NCBI GenBank assembly: GCA_005239165.1
Contig: RAPG01000001.1
Location: forward strand, 620,001 to 684,000
Length of the DNA: 64,000 nt
Direction: 5' to 3'
From: Allopusillimonas ginsengisoli
GTDB taxonomy: Bacteria; Pseudomonadota; Gammaproteobacteria; Burkholderiales; Burkholderiaceae_B
In this document: one piece after another, positions 9,004 through 18,218 of the stretch
Numbering within the stretch: position 1 is the stretch's first letter
Layout: each line of letters opens with the position of its first letter
Made by a program: the position numbers and the translations under genes
Notes under the pieces: generated by a model
The model's database searches: none
What the model was told of the DNA's origin: nothing
What the model saw: only the letters and a program-made list of their open reading frames with translations

Positions 9004-10350
9004 TTATCGAATGCTGGAGGGTTCTTGGGCGTCGTCGTCGACAGCCCCGTATTCTTCAAGACGGTTATAGAGCGTCTTGAGGCTAATTCCCAGCATTTTG
9101 GCAGCCGTTTTCTTGACACCACCGCATTGTTTCAGCGTAGCGAGAATGAGCTGACGGTTGGCGTCGGCCAGCGAGGCACCAACAGCAACCATGACATCGC
9201 TGTCGCGACTGGGCGCGTACTCACCCAGCCCAAAGAAGTTAGCATCGCTTTTGATGAGCTCATCGTTAAGAATGTAGCTGCGATAAACGTAATTGCGCAG
9301 CTCGCGGATGTTTCCCGGCCACGAGTAAGCCTGTACTGCCTCTATGGCTTCAGGCGCAAATCGCTTGCGCGTGTTGTGCTCTTCATTGAGCAGAGCCAGG
9401 AAGTGCTCGGCCAGCAGCACGACATCGCCGTCACGCTCACGCAACGGGGGAAGCTCAAGCGGAAACACACTGAGCCGGTGATAAAGATCTTCGCGCAACA
9501 CACCGTTGGCGACGGCCTCATCGGGGTTGCGGTTGGTGGCAGCAACAATGCGGACATCAGCCTCGATTTCTTCGTGTGTGCCCACACGCATGAAACGCCC
9601 GGACTCGAGCACCCGCAGCAGTCTGACCTGAAGCTCCATGGACATCTCGGTAATTTCGTCAAGAAAGACGGTGCCCCCGCGGGCGCGCTCAAAATAACCC
9701 TTGTGCTGACGATCTGCACCCGTAAAACTGCCCTTTTCGTGCCCGAACAGCTCACTTTCGATAAGGTTGGGCGAAATCGCACCGCAGTTAATTGGCATAA
9801 AGGGCTTGTCATGCCGGGGGCTGATCAGATGTATCGCCTCTGCGGCCAGCTCTTTGCCGGTGCCGCTTTCGCCTACCAGAAGCACCGTCGCCTGAGTAGG
9901 CGCCACTTTCTGAATATACGTACAGAGCAACTGCATGCCGCGCGAAGTGCCTATCATTTTGGCAAACGCGTCGTCGCTGCCAGCTGCGGGCGCAGGGGCG
10001 CTCGACTTGAGCTGGTCGAGGGTGGTGCGCAGCCGTCTGAGACTGACGGGTTTGAGCAAATAATCGGCAGCACCACAGCGCAACGCCTCAATTGCGCTGT
10101 CGACACTAGAATGGCCTGTCATGAATACGACCTGGGTTCCAGGCAAATCAAGGCTTTGCCAGAACTCCATGCCGTTGCCATCGGGCAAATGCATGTCAAG
10201 CACGATGACGTCGGGTTGCTGACGCTCTATCTGTATGCGTGCCTGGCGAATATCGCCAGCCAGCGCCGTCGTGTAGCCTTCATCATTTGCTATCTCTGCG
10301 ATCAGTTCTCTGATGGCGGTTTCGTCATCTACAATCAAGAGGTGAGCCAT
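9004..10350 (-). CDS. sigma-54-dependent response regulator (NtrC family)
   Basis: A three-domain activator of 448 residues. The N-terminal receiver (about 1-115) has the acidic pocket IVDDE, the phospho-acceptor aspartate in VIVLDMHLPDGNG and the lysine in DYLLKP. The AAA+ domain (about 140-370) has Walker A GESGTGKE, the sigma-54 contact loop GSFTGA and Walker B GGTVFLDEI. The C-terminal Fis-type helix-turn-helix reads KKTAAKMLGISLKTLYNRLEE. All parts look functional. I chose the ATG that starts MAHLLIVDDE, preceded by AGAAGA; an upstream in-frame start would add 12 residues. No histidine kinase lies next to it, so its partner is unknown. It is divergent from the second activator and probably drives the local sigma-54 promoters. 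Confidence 0.93.
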   Translation of the reverse strand: MAHLLIVDDETAIRELIAEIANDEGYTTALAGDIRQARIQIERQQPDVIVLDMHLPDGNGMEFWQSLDLPGTQVVFMTGHSSVDSAIEALRCGAADYLLKPVSLRRLRTTLDQLKSSAPAPAAGSDDAFAKMIGTSRGMQLLCTYIQKVAPTQATVLLVGESGTGKELAAEAIHLISPRHDKPFMPINCGAISPNLIESELFGHEKGSFTGADRQHKGYFERARGGTVFLDEITEMSMELQVRLLRVLESGRFMRVGTHEEIEADVRIVAATNRNPDEAVANGVLREDLYHRLSVFPLELPPLRERDGDVVLLAEHFLALLNEEHNTRKRFAPEAIEAVQAYSWPGNIRELRNYVYRSYILNDELIKSDANFFGLGEYAPSRDSDVMVAVGASLADANRQLILATLKQCGGVKKTAAKMLGISLKTLYNRLEEYGAVDDDAQEPSSIR

Positions 10351-10575
10351 ATTATCTTCTTGAAGAAGGTTCTCCCAGACGGTCAAAGCCGCTTAGTATA
10401 CGTGCAAGGCATTGAAAAATGCGGTTACTGAAGCCACGCCTGCCCCCAACGTTGCAAACTAAATACGCTTATAGGTATCGTACGCGGTTTGGGTGGTGTA
10501 ATGGCAAACCAAATTTAAAAACTGTAAGCAAAAGCAAAGCATTATTAATCGATTTGTATTTTTCTACCAAGCATA

Positions 10576-11532
10576 GTGTATATGATCAAATCTTCTAAAA
10601 TTCTGGGACGATCGGCAGCCGCGTTTGACCTTGCGAGAGCCATTGTAAAAGCTGCGCCAACAGACGCCAGCGTGCTTATTATCGGCGAAAGCGGCACAGG
10701 CAAAGAGATCGTCGCCCGCGCCCTGCACAACCGCAGCAATCGAAGTGAAGAAGCGTTTGTGGCTATCAATTGCGGCGCCATCACCCCTACACTGGCCGAA
10801 AGTGAGTTATTCGGGCACGAAAAAGGCAGCTTTACGGGGGCAGCCTCCACCAGCGTGGGCTGCTTCGAGCGGGCCAACAATGGCACGCTTTTTCTGGACG
10901 AAGTCACAGAAATGCCGCTTGCCATGCAGGTGCTGTTATTGCGTGTACTGGAAAGCGGCAGCTATCACCGCGTTGGCGGTTCGGCACTGCAGAAAGTCAA
11001 TGTGCGCATTATCGCTGCCACCAACCGCGACCCCAACGAAGCGATCAAGGCCGGAAGCTTTCGATCTGACCTTCTGTACCGCCTGGCAGTCTTCCCCATC
11101 AGGGTACCGTCACTTCGCGAGCGCACACCTGACATCGCCTACCTGGCCCAGCGTTTTCTTGACGAGTTCAACCACCAGGAAACCACGCAAAAAACCTTTG
11201 CCGGCGATACGCTTAAAAACCTCGAAACTTACAACTGGCCCGGCAACATACGTGAGCTCAAAAACACCGTCATGCGCGCGTTCATTTTGGCGGACGACAA
11301 ACTCAGCATCGCCCCGTTAAGCCCGGTATTCAAAGCCTGCCCTACAGAAGTCACGCAAGGGTATTTGAAGATTCCCATCGGCACACCGTTAACCAACGCA
11401 CAACAAGCCATCGTCGCCGCTACCCTGGACCACTACGATGGCGACAAGCAACTTGCTGCGCAAGCACTGGGTATCAGCACCAAAACGCTGTATAACCGGC
11501 TTAGCCAGTTTCAGAGTGCAAGCAAAGATTAA
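10576..11532 (+). CDS. sigma-54 activator without sensory domain (PspF-like architecture)
   Basis: A 318-residue enhancer-binding protein made of only the AAA+ domain and a Fis-type helix-turn-helix. It begins within a few residues of the ATPase domain (SSKILGRSAAAFDLARAIVK), with Walker A GESGTGKE, contact loop GSFTGA, Walker B NGTLFLDEV and the HTH AAQALGISTKTLYNRLSQFQ. Lacking a receiver, GAF or PAS domain, it is either constitutively active or held by a separate inhibitor, as PspF is by PspA; no such inhibitor gene is seen here. The start is GTG at 10576 or ATG at 10582, neither with a clear ribosome site. It is followed after 185 bp by rpoN and is divergent from the NtrC-type gene. Confidence 0.92.
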   Translation: MYMIKSSKILGRSAAAFDLARAIVKAAPTDASVLIIGESGTGKEIVARALHNRSNRSEEAFVAINCGAITPTLAESELFGHEKGSFTGAASTSVGCFERANNGTLFLDEVTEMPLAMQVLLLRVLESGSYHRVGGSALQKVNVRIIAATNRDPNEAIKAGSFRSDLLYRLAVFPIRVPSLRERTPDIAYLAQRFLDEFNHQETTQKTFAGDTLKNLETYNWPGNIRELKNTVMRAFILADDKLSIAPLSPVFKACPTEVTQGYLKIPIGTPLTNAQQAIVAATLDHYDGDKQLAAQALGISTKTLYNRLSQFQSASKD

Positions 11533-11646
11533 AAAATATTTCAGGCGCCTTTCCGCAAACTGCTGCACTTCTTACACCAGTCGGTAAATTTACACCCTTA
11601 CACTGAACGCTTTCGCGTCATTTCCCGTATATTCATCGAAATAAAG

Positions 11647-11663
11647 TTGGCATGATTTTTGCT
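11647..11663 (+). promoter_or_regulatory. sigma-54 (-24/-12) promoter in front of rpoN
   Basis: The sequence TTGGCATGATTTTTGCT matches 13 of the 14 defined consensus bases, the best match in the window. GG is at 11649-11650 and GC at 11661-11662. The start would be near 11674, about 44 bp before the rpoN start codon. This implies that sigma-54 activates its own gene here. Confidence 0.78.
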
Positions 11664-11717
11664 TAATATAATCATACACATTGCTATTCGATACTCAGAA
11701 AATACGGGAGATACAAA

Positions 11718-13199
11718 TTGGCACAGATAAGCCATGAGATGCAGGCACGTCAGCAAACCACTCTGACGCCGCGCCTGCAACAGTCCGTTAAGCTGCTGCA
11801 GATGTCGACACTGGATTTTAACCGGGAAGTACTCCAGGCTCTGGCCAGCAATCCTTTTCTCGAAGAAGCCGACGATGAAGGAGCGATTTCCGAATCCGAA
11901 AGCATGAGCGCAGACGACGGTCCAGCCGTCGACGCCGCAGGCTCTTTTGACGACCAGTCCAATACCGGAAACACAGAGTCAGCAGATGGGCCTGAGATAC
12001 AACATATTGAAGCGGCCGCCGACGGCCCTGCCGACTATTCGGGAGACTACCCTTCAACCAGCCGGCAAAGTCACGACGGTGCAAGCAGCGACGTAGGTGA
12101 GTGGGTGCGCTGCGAGACCACCCTGCAAGAGGCCCTGCTGGCAGACTTGGCTGGACGCGAGATTAATGAGCGCGACCATATGCTTGCACTCTACATTATT
12201 GAAGCCATCGACGAGGACGGGTATTTAAGAGTTCCGTTTGAAGAACTTGCGGCCCCCTCTCAATTTCAGCCACCCGTTGAAACGCACGAATGGGAGTGCG
12301 CGCTTTCGCTGGTTCAGCATCTGACCACACCTGGCATCGCTGCACGTTCACTGACAGAGTGCCTGACGCTGCAACTTGAGGCCATGCCAGAAGATACCGC
12401 GGGCCGCGATGCGGCCATGCGCATTGTGGATGGCGAGCTTGAGCGGCTGGGGCGATGCGACTACACGGGCCTGGCCCGTGCCGCAAAGTGTACAGAAGAT
12501 GAGGCGCGCGAAGCCGGTATGCTCATACGGCAGTTGAGCCCGCGCCCAGGCAGAAGCCATACGGCAATCGACGCGTCGACTTATATAATCCCTGATGTTG
12601 TCGTGCGCAAAGTGGGTCGTTTGTGGGTCGCCACCACTAACCGGGAAGCCGCACCACTGGCCCGTCTAAACCATGCCTATGCCCAGATGTTCCGCAAGAC
12701 ACGCTATGAAGAACGGGGCCTGATGGCACAGGCCTTGCAGGAAGCCCGCTGGCTGATGCGCAGCCTGGAACAACGTGCCGAAACCATACAGCGTGTCGCT
12801 CAAGCCATTGTCGCCCGCCAGCAGACATTTTTCGACTACGGCGAAATCGCCCTGCGGCCGCTCATGCTCAGTGAAATCGCAGAAGAACTCGACATACATG
12901 AGTCTACGGTTTCCCGTGCAACCAGTCACAAATATCTGGCCTCACCACGAGGTGTTTTTGAGTTCAAGCATTTCTTTTCCCGCGAGCTTTCAACACGCTC
13001 TGGCGGCACGTGCTCAGCTGGCGCAGTACGGGCGCTAATACAAGAAATGATAGACGAAGAGAACCCGAAAGAACCCCTTTCGGACGTAACCCTGGCCAGC
13101 CGACTGGCCAGCGAAGGCATTGTGGTTGCGCGCCGTACCGTGTCTAAATACCGCGCACAGATCAAGTATCCACCCGCAGAGATGCGCCGGGCGCCCTGA
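11718..13199 (+). CDS. rpoN: RNA polymerase sigma-54 factor
   Basis: Sigma factor that directs RNA polymerase to -24/-12 promoters and needs ATP-driven activators. The 493 residues keep the three parts of the family: region I (MAQISHEMQARQQTTLTPRL, QQSVKLLQMS), an acidic variable region II (about residues 55-125), and region III ending in the RpoN box ARRTVSKYRAQ. That box differs slightly from the common ARRTVAKYRE form. The start is TTG at 11718, 8 bp after GGGAG; an in-frame ATG seven codons later is the alternative. Many Burkholderiales carry a housekeeping rpoN beside lptB and hpf. This one is instead flanked by two activators, so it is probably a second, specialised copy. A hairpin at 13254-13279 follows it. 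Confidence 0.93.
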   Translation: MAQISHEMQARQQTTLTPRLQQSVKLLQMSTLDFNREVLQALASNPFLEEADDEGAISESESMSADDGPAVDAAGSFDDQSNTGNTESADGPEIQHIEAAADGPADYSGDYPSTSRQSHDGASSDVGEWVRCETTLQEALLADLAGREINERDHMLALYIIEAIDEDGYLRVPFEELAAPSQFQPPVETHEWECALSLVQHLTTPGIAARSLTECLTLQLEAMPEDTAGRDAAMRIVDGELERLGRCDYTGLARAAKCTEDEAREAGMLIRQLSPRPGRSHTAIDASTYIIPDVVVRKVGRLWVATTNREAAPLARLNHAYAQMFRKTRYEERGLMAQALQEARWLMRSLEQRAETIQRVAQAIVARQQTFFDYGEIALRPLMLSEIAEELDIHESTVSRATSHKYLASPRGVFEFKHFFSRELSTRSGGTCSAGAVRALIQEMIDEENPKEPLSDVTLASRLASEGIVVARRTVSKYRAQIKYPPAEMRRAP

Positions 13200-13253
13200 A
13201 GGCATCGCTGAACCGCGCGGCCTGACGCTGCAACAACCCACCGCAGCAACTCT

Positions 13254-13279
13254 GGCGCTCCTGCACACTCGGGAGCGCC
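13254..13279 (+). terminator. hairpin after rpoN, no U-tract
   Basis: GGCGCTCC at 13254-13261 pairs perfectly with GGAGCGCC at 13272-13279 across a 10-nt loop. No run of T follows, so it may only weaken read-through into the asparaginase gene or protect the rpoN message. Confidence 0.4.
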
Positions 13280-13335
13280 GGACTTGGAAGAATGAAGGTG
13301 GCAAAATGACGGTTACCTATAAAAAGGAAACCGCT

Positions 13336-14343
13336 ATGCAACGCCTCCCATTGCCCGTTATCGCCCTTATTGGCACCGGTGGCACCATTGCCGCAACAGC
13401 AGCCTCGAGCACCGAGGTCACCGACTACACCGTCACCGAACCCGTCAATGCCTTGCTGCACGCCGTGCCGCAAATCACTGCCGTCGCTTCTATACGAGCG
13501 CAGCAGGCTTTTAACGTGGACAGCCGCGAAATCACCAGTGCCATGTTACTGCGTCTGGCCCGACTGGTGCGTCGCACCCTGGCGCAATCCGACATCGATG
13601 GCGTGGTCATTACGCATGGCACCGACACCCTCGAAGAAACCGCGTACTTCCTCAGTCTGGTGGTGCAAAGCGAAAAGCCTGTGGTGCTGGTCGGTGCCAT
13701 GCGTCCGGCGTCGGCCATCAGCGCTGACGGCCCACTTAATCTGCTTAACGCCGTCCTCGTGGCCACGACACCTGCCGCGCGAGGTATGGGCGTTGTAGTG
13801 ACGCTCAATGACGAGATTCACGCCGCCCGCTATGTAAGCAAAGCCAATACCACGCGCCTGGATGCCTTCAGCTCTGGCAACCAGGGCGCTCTGGGCGCCA
13901 TTCACAACGGTATTGTGCAGTTTGATCAGCTTCCTGCACGCGGCTGGCCACTGGCCGGGTCTCCTGATGGAGGCTTTGATCTGACTGGTCTGCGGCAACT
14001 ACCCCGCGTCGATATCTTGTACGACCACCAAGACGCCGGACGCCATCTTTACGAAGCGTCGATCAAAGCTGGCGTTCAGGGCCTGGTCGTAGCGGCTTGC
14101 GGCGATGGCGGCCTGACACCCAAGGCCGTGCAAGGCCTGCGTCTGGCTGCAAAGCACGGCATTGTATGCGTACGCGCCAGCCGCACCGGCTCTGGCATTG
14201 TGTCTGGTGCACTTCACGATACCCGATACAACTGGGTGTCAGCCAACTCTCTCAACCCCCAGAAAGCCCGCATATTGCTCATGCTTGCGCTCACCCGCAC
14301 AACAGATCGCCGCACCATACAGGCGTGGTTCGATCACCGCTAA
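13336..14343 (+). CDS. asparaginase
   Basis: Hydrolyses L-asparagine to aspartate and ammonia. The 335-residue protein shows both catalytic threonine motifs: IGTGGTIAATA near the N-terminus and HGTDTLEETAYFL at about residues 95-107. It also has the family segment VVLVGAMRPASAISADGPLN. No convincing signal peptide is seen before the first motif, so it is probably cytoplasmic, although its sequence style resembles the type II group. The ATG at 13336 follows AAAGGAAA at a good distance; an in-frame ATG at 13306, also with a ribosome site, would add ten residues. It starts 136 bp after rpoN and could be partly co-transcribed with it. Confidence 0.88.
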   Translation: MQRLPLPVIALIGTGGTIAATAASSTEVTDYTVTEPVNALLHAVPQITAVASIRAQQAFNVDSREITSAMLLRLARLVRRTLAQSDIDGVVITHGTDTLEETAYFLSLVVQSEKPVVLVGAMRPASAISADGPLNLLNAVLVATTPAARGMGVVVTLNDEIHAARYVSKANTTRLDAFSSGNQGALGAIHNGIVQFDQLPARGWPLAGSPDGGFDLTGLRQLPRVDILYDHQDAGRHLYEASIKAGVQGLVVAACGDGGLTPKAVQGLRLAAKHGIVCVRASRTGSGIVSGALHDTRYNWVSANSLNPQKARILLMLALTRTTDRRTIQAWFDHR

Positions 14344-14405
14344 GCCCAGTGCCCGCCACCTCTGCGCAAATACCAGTGCATGGCTATCAGGGGCCCCGGC
14401 CAAGC

Positions 14406-15329
14406 TTATTCGTCCCAATCCAGTGAGCGCTGACTCTCAAAGCGGCGCATTTTGCCGGAATGAGGGTCTTTGAACGCAATGGCACGAGACAACAACTGCA
14501 GCGGCCTGCTGAAATCATCTGCTTGGGCGTACTCGCGCAGCACAGGATAAAAACTGTCGTTGCATATGGGTATGCCCATTGCACTCATGTGCACACGCAA
14601 CTGGTGCTTGCGCCCGGTATGAGGGCGAAGACGATACAGACCCAGCCCCGACCGCCGTCCGGCGAGCTCAATATGGGTTTCACTATTAGGTTCGCCCGCA
14701 ACCTCTTCCACGACAAACTCGTCTGCCTTGGCCTGCAAGCGGCTGCGATACACCGCTGGCAGAGACAGTTCAGGCCGGATTGGTGCAATGGCTTCGTACT
14801 CTTTATACACGGCACGATGCTGAAACAGCGTCTGATACGCGCCGCGATCCAGCGGGTCCACGCAAAACATCAACACCCCTGCCGTGTCGCGGTCCAGTCT
14901 GTGCAGAGGGCTTAGTTGCGGAAGGTCGAGCGACTGTCGCAGGCGTGTCAGCGCAGTCTCCTTGAGGTGCCGCCCTCCCGGAAGGCTTGCAAGAAAATGA
15001 GGCTTATCCACCACGACGAGGCGGTCATCGCGATGCAGAATGGGCAAGTCAAAAGGCACACAGGCTTCAGCAGGCACCTCACGGTAATACCAGAGCCAGC
15101 GCAAGGGCACATAGAGACTGTCAATATGTTGCGCCATGCCTTCCCCATCAACAATCTCGCCTCGCGCCAGCCTGTCGAGCAAGACCTGCGCTGGCATATA
15201 CGGAAACCGCTGCACAAGAAAATCACGCAGCAAATGCCAAGGCCCCACAGGCAGAAAGACCCGGCTGGGCGCCACCCCTTCGCGCACGGGAAGCGGCGGC
15301 ATGGGCCGGGCCTTGTCGGGCAAGCTCAT
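14406..15329 (-). CDS. RluA-family RNA pseudouridine synthase
   Basis: Converts specific uridines of rRNA or tRNA to pseudouridine. The 307-residue protein has an N-terminal S4-like segment (LLRDFLVQRFPYMPAQVLLD) and the catalytic motif HRLDRDTAGVLMF at about residues 144-156, whose aspartate attacks the base. It also has VVVDKPHFLASLPGG and the C-terminal HTGRKHQLRVHMSAMGIPI of the RluA class. The exact target site cannot be assigned by eye. It is 6 bp downstream of the TRAP transporter permease stop on the same strand, so it may be transcribed with it, although the functions are unrelated. It converges on the asparaginase gene. Confidence 0.88.
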   Translation of the reverse strand: MSLPDKARPMPPLPVREGVAPSRVFLPVGPWHLLRDFLVQRFPYMPAQVLLDRLARGEIVDGEGMAQHIDSLYVPLRWLWYYREVPAEACVPFDLPILHRDDRLVVVDKPHFLASLPGGRHLKETALTRLRQSLDLPQLSPLHRLDRDTAGVLMFCVDPLDRGAYQTLFQHRAVYKEYEAIAPIRPELSLPAVYRSRLQAKADEFVVEEVAGEPNSETHIELAGRRSGLGLYRLRPHTGRKHQLRVHMSAMGIPICNDSFYPVLREYAQADDFSRPLQLLSRAIAFKDPHSGKMRRFESQRSLDWDE

Positions 15330-15335
15330 GCCACG

Positions 15336-17975
15336 TCAGGCAACACTAGTCTGTACAGCGCCAGTACGACGCTGCGCGCGCGTACCCTGCCTGAACCAGA
15401 CCAGCATCAGAATGGCCAGCGCGGGTATGTATACCCAGAATTCGGAGGGTCTGGCTTGGTTGGGCACCAGCACCTGGGCGATATCCCAGCCCTGCTCCCA
15501 GCCTGCCCGCCGCGCCTGGCTTCCGAACCTTACTGACCCTATCTGAACCTGATCACCAAACGCCATGACCGTCAGACCTGCCGCCATGAGACGCTGCTGG
15601 GCTGCACTGTCACCCGTGGCCGAGCTGGCCTCAGGCAACAAGGGCAAGGGCACAGCCACTGTTTTCACAAGCTCGTCACCCTCGATATTCATGCCCTTAA
15701 GCACTGCAACCAGACGGCCTTTAGCCGGCATTTCAGCGGCAATCTGCAGTAGCTGCGAAGCCGGCTCAGCCGTGTATTTTGAATACAGTTGGTTCATGAA
15801 CCAGTCTGGCCTGAACAGTGCAAAGGTGACCAGCAGCAATAACACGACCTCGACCAGGGTTGCCTTGATCCGCATCCACCCCATGGTCGCCGCCGCGAAG
15901 GTTAACGATGCAATCGTCGCCCCGCTAACGACCAGAAACAGCTCCCACCAACCCGTAACGTCGATGAGCAACAACATGGGGTTAAAGATAAACATAAAGG
16001 GTAATACGGCGGTACGCATGGCATATGTCACACCCTGCACGCCCGTTTTGATGGGGTCTTCACCCGAAATAGCGGCGGCCGCAAACGTCGCCAGACCCAC
16101 TGGTGGCGTGATGTCAGCCATAATTCCGTAATAAAACACAAACATATGGACGGCGATGAGCGGGATAACCAGTCCGCTTTGCGCGCCCAGTTCCACCACA
16201 ACCGGCGCCATCAAGGTCGCCATCAAAATGTAGTTGGCCGTGGTGGGCATGCCCAACCCAAGGATCAGGCAAACGCCAGCAGTAAAAAACAGCATGGCCA
16301 GCACGCTGCCCATGGAGATAATTTCCACGAACGAGGTCATGCGCAACCCGAGGCCGGTAAGCGTAATGGCTCCAACGATAAGCCCCGCCGTACCACACGC
16401 AATCGCAATGCCTATCATGTTGCGCGCGCCCTCTTGCAGACCAAGGACGGCTTCCGAAACCCCCTTCTTGATCGCTGGTGCAACCTGCTGTTTGCGAAAC
16501 CACGCAATGAGCGGCCGCTGCGTAAGCATCTGAAACAGCATGGCCACCACGGCCCAGAAGGCGGACAGCCCCGCCGACAAATGTTCAACAGACAGGCACC
16601 ACACCAGAATACCGATAGGGATCAGGTAATAAAGCCCGGCACGCACGGTAGGCCATGGCTCTGGACGAACCGGGTTGGTAATGCTGATTTCAGTGGACAG
16701 GTCAGGATGCGATGCCGCAATGTATAGCAGCCACACATACAACACCAGCAGTATGCCAAGCAGAATCCAGATGGCCGCCGCACCAGCAACCGCCTGCACG
16801 CCTATACCTATCCAGTAGGTCAGCCCCATGACAATGAGCGTCCCGGCAATGCCCATGCCCCAGCCCGCCATTTTTTGCAGAATGGTGCGAGGTTTGCCCG
16901 CGCCCATCATCGGCTGTATGCCCAGTTTGAGGGCCTCAATGTGCACAATGTAAAACAAGGCAATGTAGGAAATGGTCGCGGGCAGCAAGGCATGGCGAAT
17001 GACATCGGTATACGGTATGCCCACATACTCGATCATGAGGAAGGCCGCAGCCCCCATTACGGGCGGCATGATCTGCCCGTTGACCGAGGATGCCGTTTCG
17101 ATGGCGCCCGCACGTATGCCCCCATAACCCGCCCGCTTCATCAACGGTATGGTGAAAATGCCGCCCGTTACTACGTTGGCCACAGAAGAGGCTGAAACCA
17201 GGCCATTTACCGCCGAAGACACCACAGCTACTTTTGCCGGGCCCCCGCGCAGATGGCCAAGCAGCGCAAACGAGACCTGCATCATGTAATTGCCGGCGCC
17301 ACAGCGATCCAGCAAAGACCCCAGCAATACAAAAATAAATATATAAGATACCGAGACACCCAGGGCAACACCGTACACCCCTTCGGTGGTCAGCCACATA
17401 TGAGAAACCAGGCGCTCGAGTGAAGCACCTCGATGCGACAAGGCATCGGGCAGCCATGGGCCAAGGAATACATAGGCGACAAACACCAGGCCCAGAATAG
17501 CCATAGGTGCGCCCAGCGAACGCCGGGTCACCTCAAGCAGCAATAACAAACCTATGGCAGCCACCGTGACATCCATGGTGGTTGGAATGCCCGGGCGCAT
17601 TGCAAGCTCGTTGTACATAATAAACAGGTATGAGCCGCAAAGCCCCGCAATAATAGCCAGCAGCCAGTCATGCCATGGCATGACATCGCGTGGCGACGAC
17701 TTGCGTGCCGGATAGGCCATATACCCAAGAAACATGGCGACGCCCAGATGAATGGCGCGCGCCTCGGTATCATTGAAAATACCGAAGTTAAACGTGAAGG
17801 GCAGCGGCGATGCAAACCAGAGCTGGAACAAAGACCAAAGTACGGCACCACCAAAGAGAACTGCGCCAGCGATACCGGCGACATCGCGTCCGCCCCGGTC
17901 TACGTCTGCAACGAGTTGCTCCAGGTGAGCGTTAGCCTGCTCCTGCGTCTGGGAAGGCTGGGATATCGTGCTCAT
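15336..17975 (-). CDS. TRAP transporter permease, fused small and large subunits (TAXI type)
   Basis: Inner-membrane secondary transporter of 879 residues that joins the 4-TM DctQ-like part and the roughly 12-TM DctM-like part in one chain, the form used with TAXI binding proteins. Many hydrophobic segments are visible, with glycine-rich DctM motifs such as SSVNGQIMPPVMGAAAFLMIEY, read here as overlapping pieces, and GLGMPTTANYILMA. A long soluble stretch near residues 715-840 lies between the last helices. The substrate is unknown; TAXI systems often carry organic acids. The binding-protein gene lies 243 bp upstream, separated by a strong hairpin, and a pseudouridine synthase gene follows closely. 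Confidence 0.92.
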   Translation of the reverse strand: MSTISQPSQTQEQANAHLEQLVADVDRGGRDVAGIAGAVLFGGAVLWSLFQLWFASPLPFTFNFGIFNDTEARAIHLGVAMFLGYMAYPARKSSPRDVMPWHDWLLAIIAGLCGSYLFIMYNELAMRPGIPTTMDVTVAAIGLLLLLEVTRRSLGAPMAILGLVFVAYVFLGPWLPDALSHRGASLERLVSHMWLTTEGVYGVALGVSVSYIFIFVLLGSLLDRCGAGNYMMQVSFALLGHLRGGPAKVAVVSSAVNGLVSASSVANVVTGGIFTIPLMKRAGYGGIRAGAIETASSVNGQIMPPVMGAAAFLMIEYVGIPYTDVIRHALLPATISYIALFYIVHIEALKLGIQPMMGAGKPRTILQKMAGWGMGIAGTLIVMGLTYWIGIGVQAVAGAAAIWILLGILLVLYVWLLYIAASHPDLSTEISITNPVRPEPWPTVRAGLYYLIPIGILVWCLSVEHLSAGLSAFWAVVAMLFQMLTQRPLIAWFRKQQVAPAIKKGVSEAVLGLQEGARNMIGIAIACGTAGLIVGAITLTGLGLRMTSFVEIISMGSVLAMLFFTAGVCLILGLGMPTTANYILMATLMAPVVVELGAQSGLVIPLIAVHMFVFYYGIMADITPPVGLATFAAAAISGEDPIKTGVQGVTYAMRTAVLPFMFIFNPMLLLIDVTGWWELFLVVSGATIASLTFAAATMGWMRIKATLVEVVLLLLVTFALFRPDWFMNQLYSKYTAEPASQLLQIAAEMPAKGRLVAVLKGMNIEGDELVKTVAVPLPLLPEASSATGDSAAQQRLMAAGLTVMAFGDQVQIGSVRFGSQARRAGWEQGWDIAQVLVPNQARPSEFWVYIPALAILMLVWFRQGTRAQRRTGAVQTSVA

Positions 17976-18126
17976 GAGTGTTTCCCTGATGTTTTGTTGG
18001 AGCCCTGATCAGCAATTTGCGAACAGGCGCACCCCTGTGCGGCAGGTGCCATTGCAAGACACGGCAGATGATGGCGTTACCGCCAGGCTTAGCCTGCAAG
18101 CGTGGCATGGCCGCCTGGCTTTTAAC

Positions 18127-18157
18127 ACCATCAGGCGGCCTGCAGCCGCCTGATGGT
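18127..18157 (-). other. intercistronic hairpin between TRAP binding protein and permease
   Basis: ACCATCAGGCGGC (18127-18139) and GCCGCCTGATGGT (18145-18157) form a perfect 13-bp stem with a 5-nt loop. On the transcribed minus strand it follows the binding-protein stop and is not followed by a clear U-tract. Such a structure could trim or protect the 3' end of the binding-protein message, so that more binding protein than permease is made. Confidence 0.6.
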
Positions 18158-18218
18158 AAAACCATTGATACGTTTTCGAGGGCGTGCCGACCGGCATTAT
18201 GCCCCCGATCCGTGACCT

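Noticed and set aside
8995..10431. A 478-codon open frame on the plus strand opposite the NtrC-type gene
   Set aside because: It is a shadow of the GC-rich response-regulator gene, has no recognisable protein features, and the opposite frame carries all family motifs.
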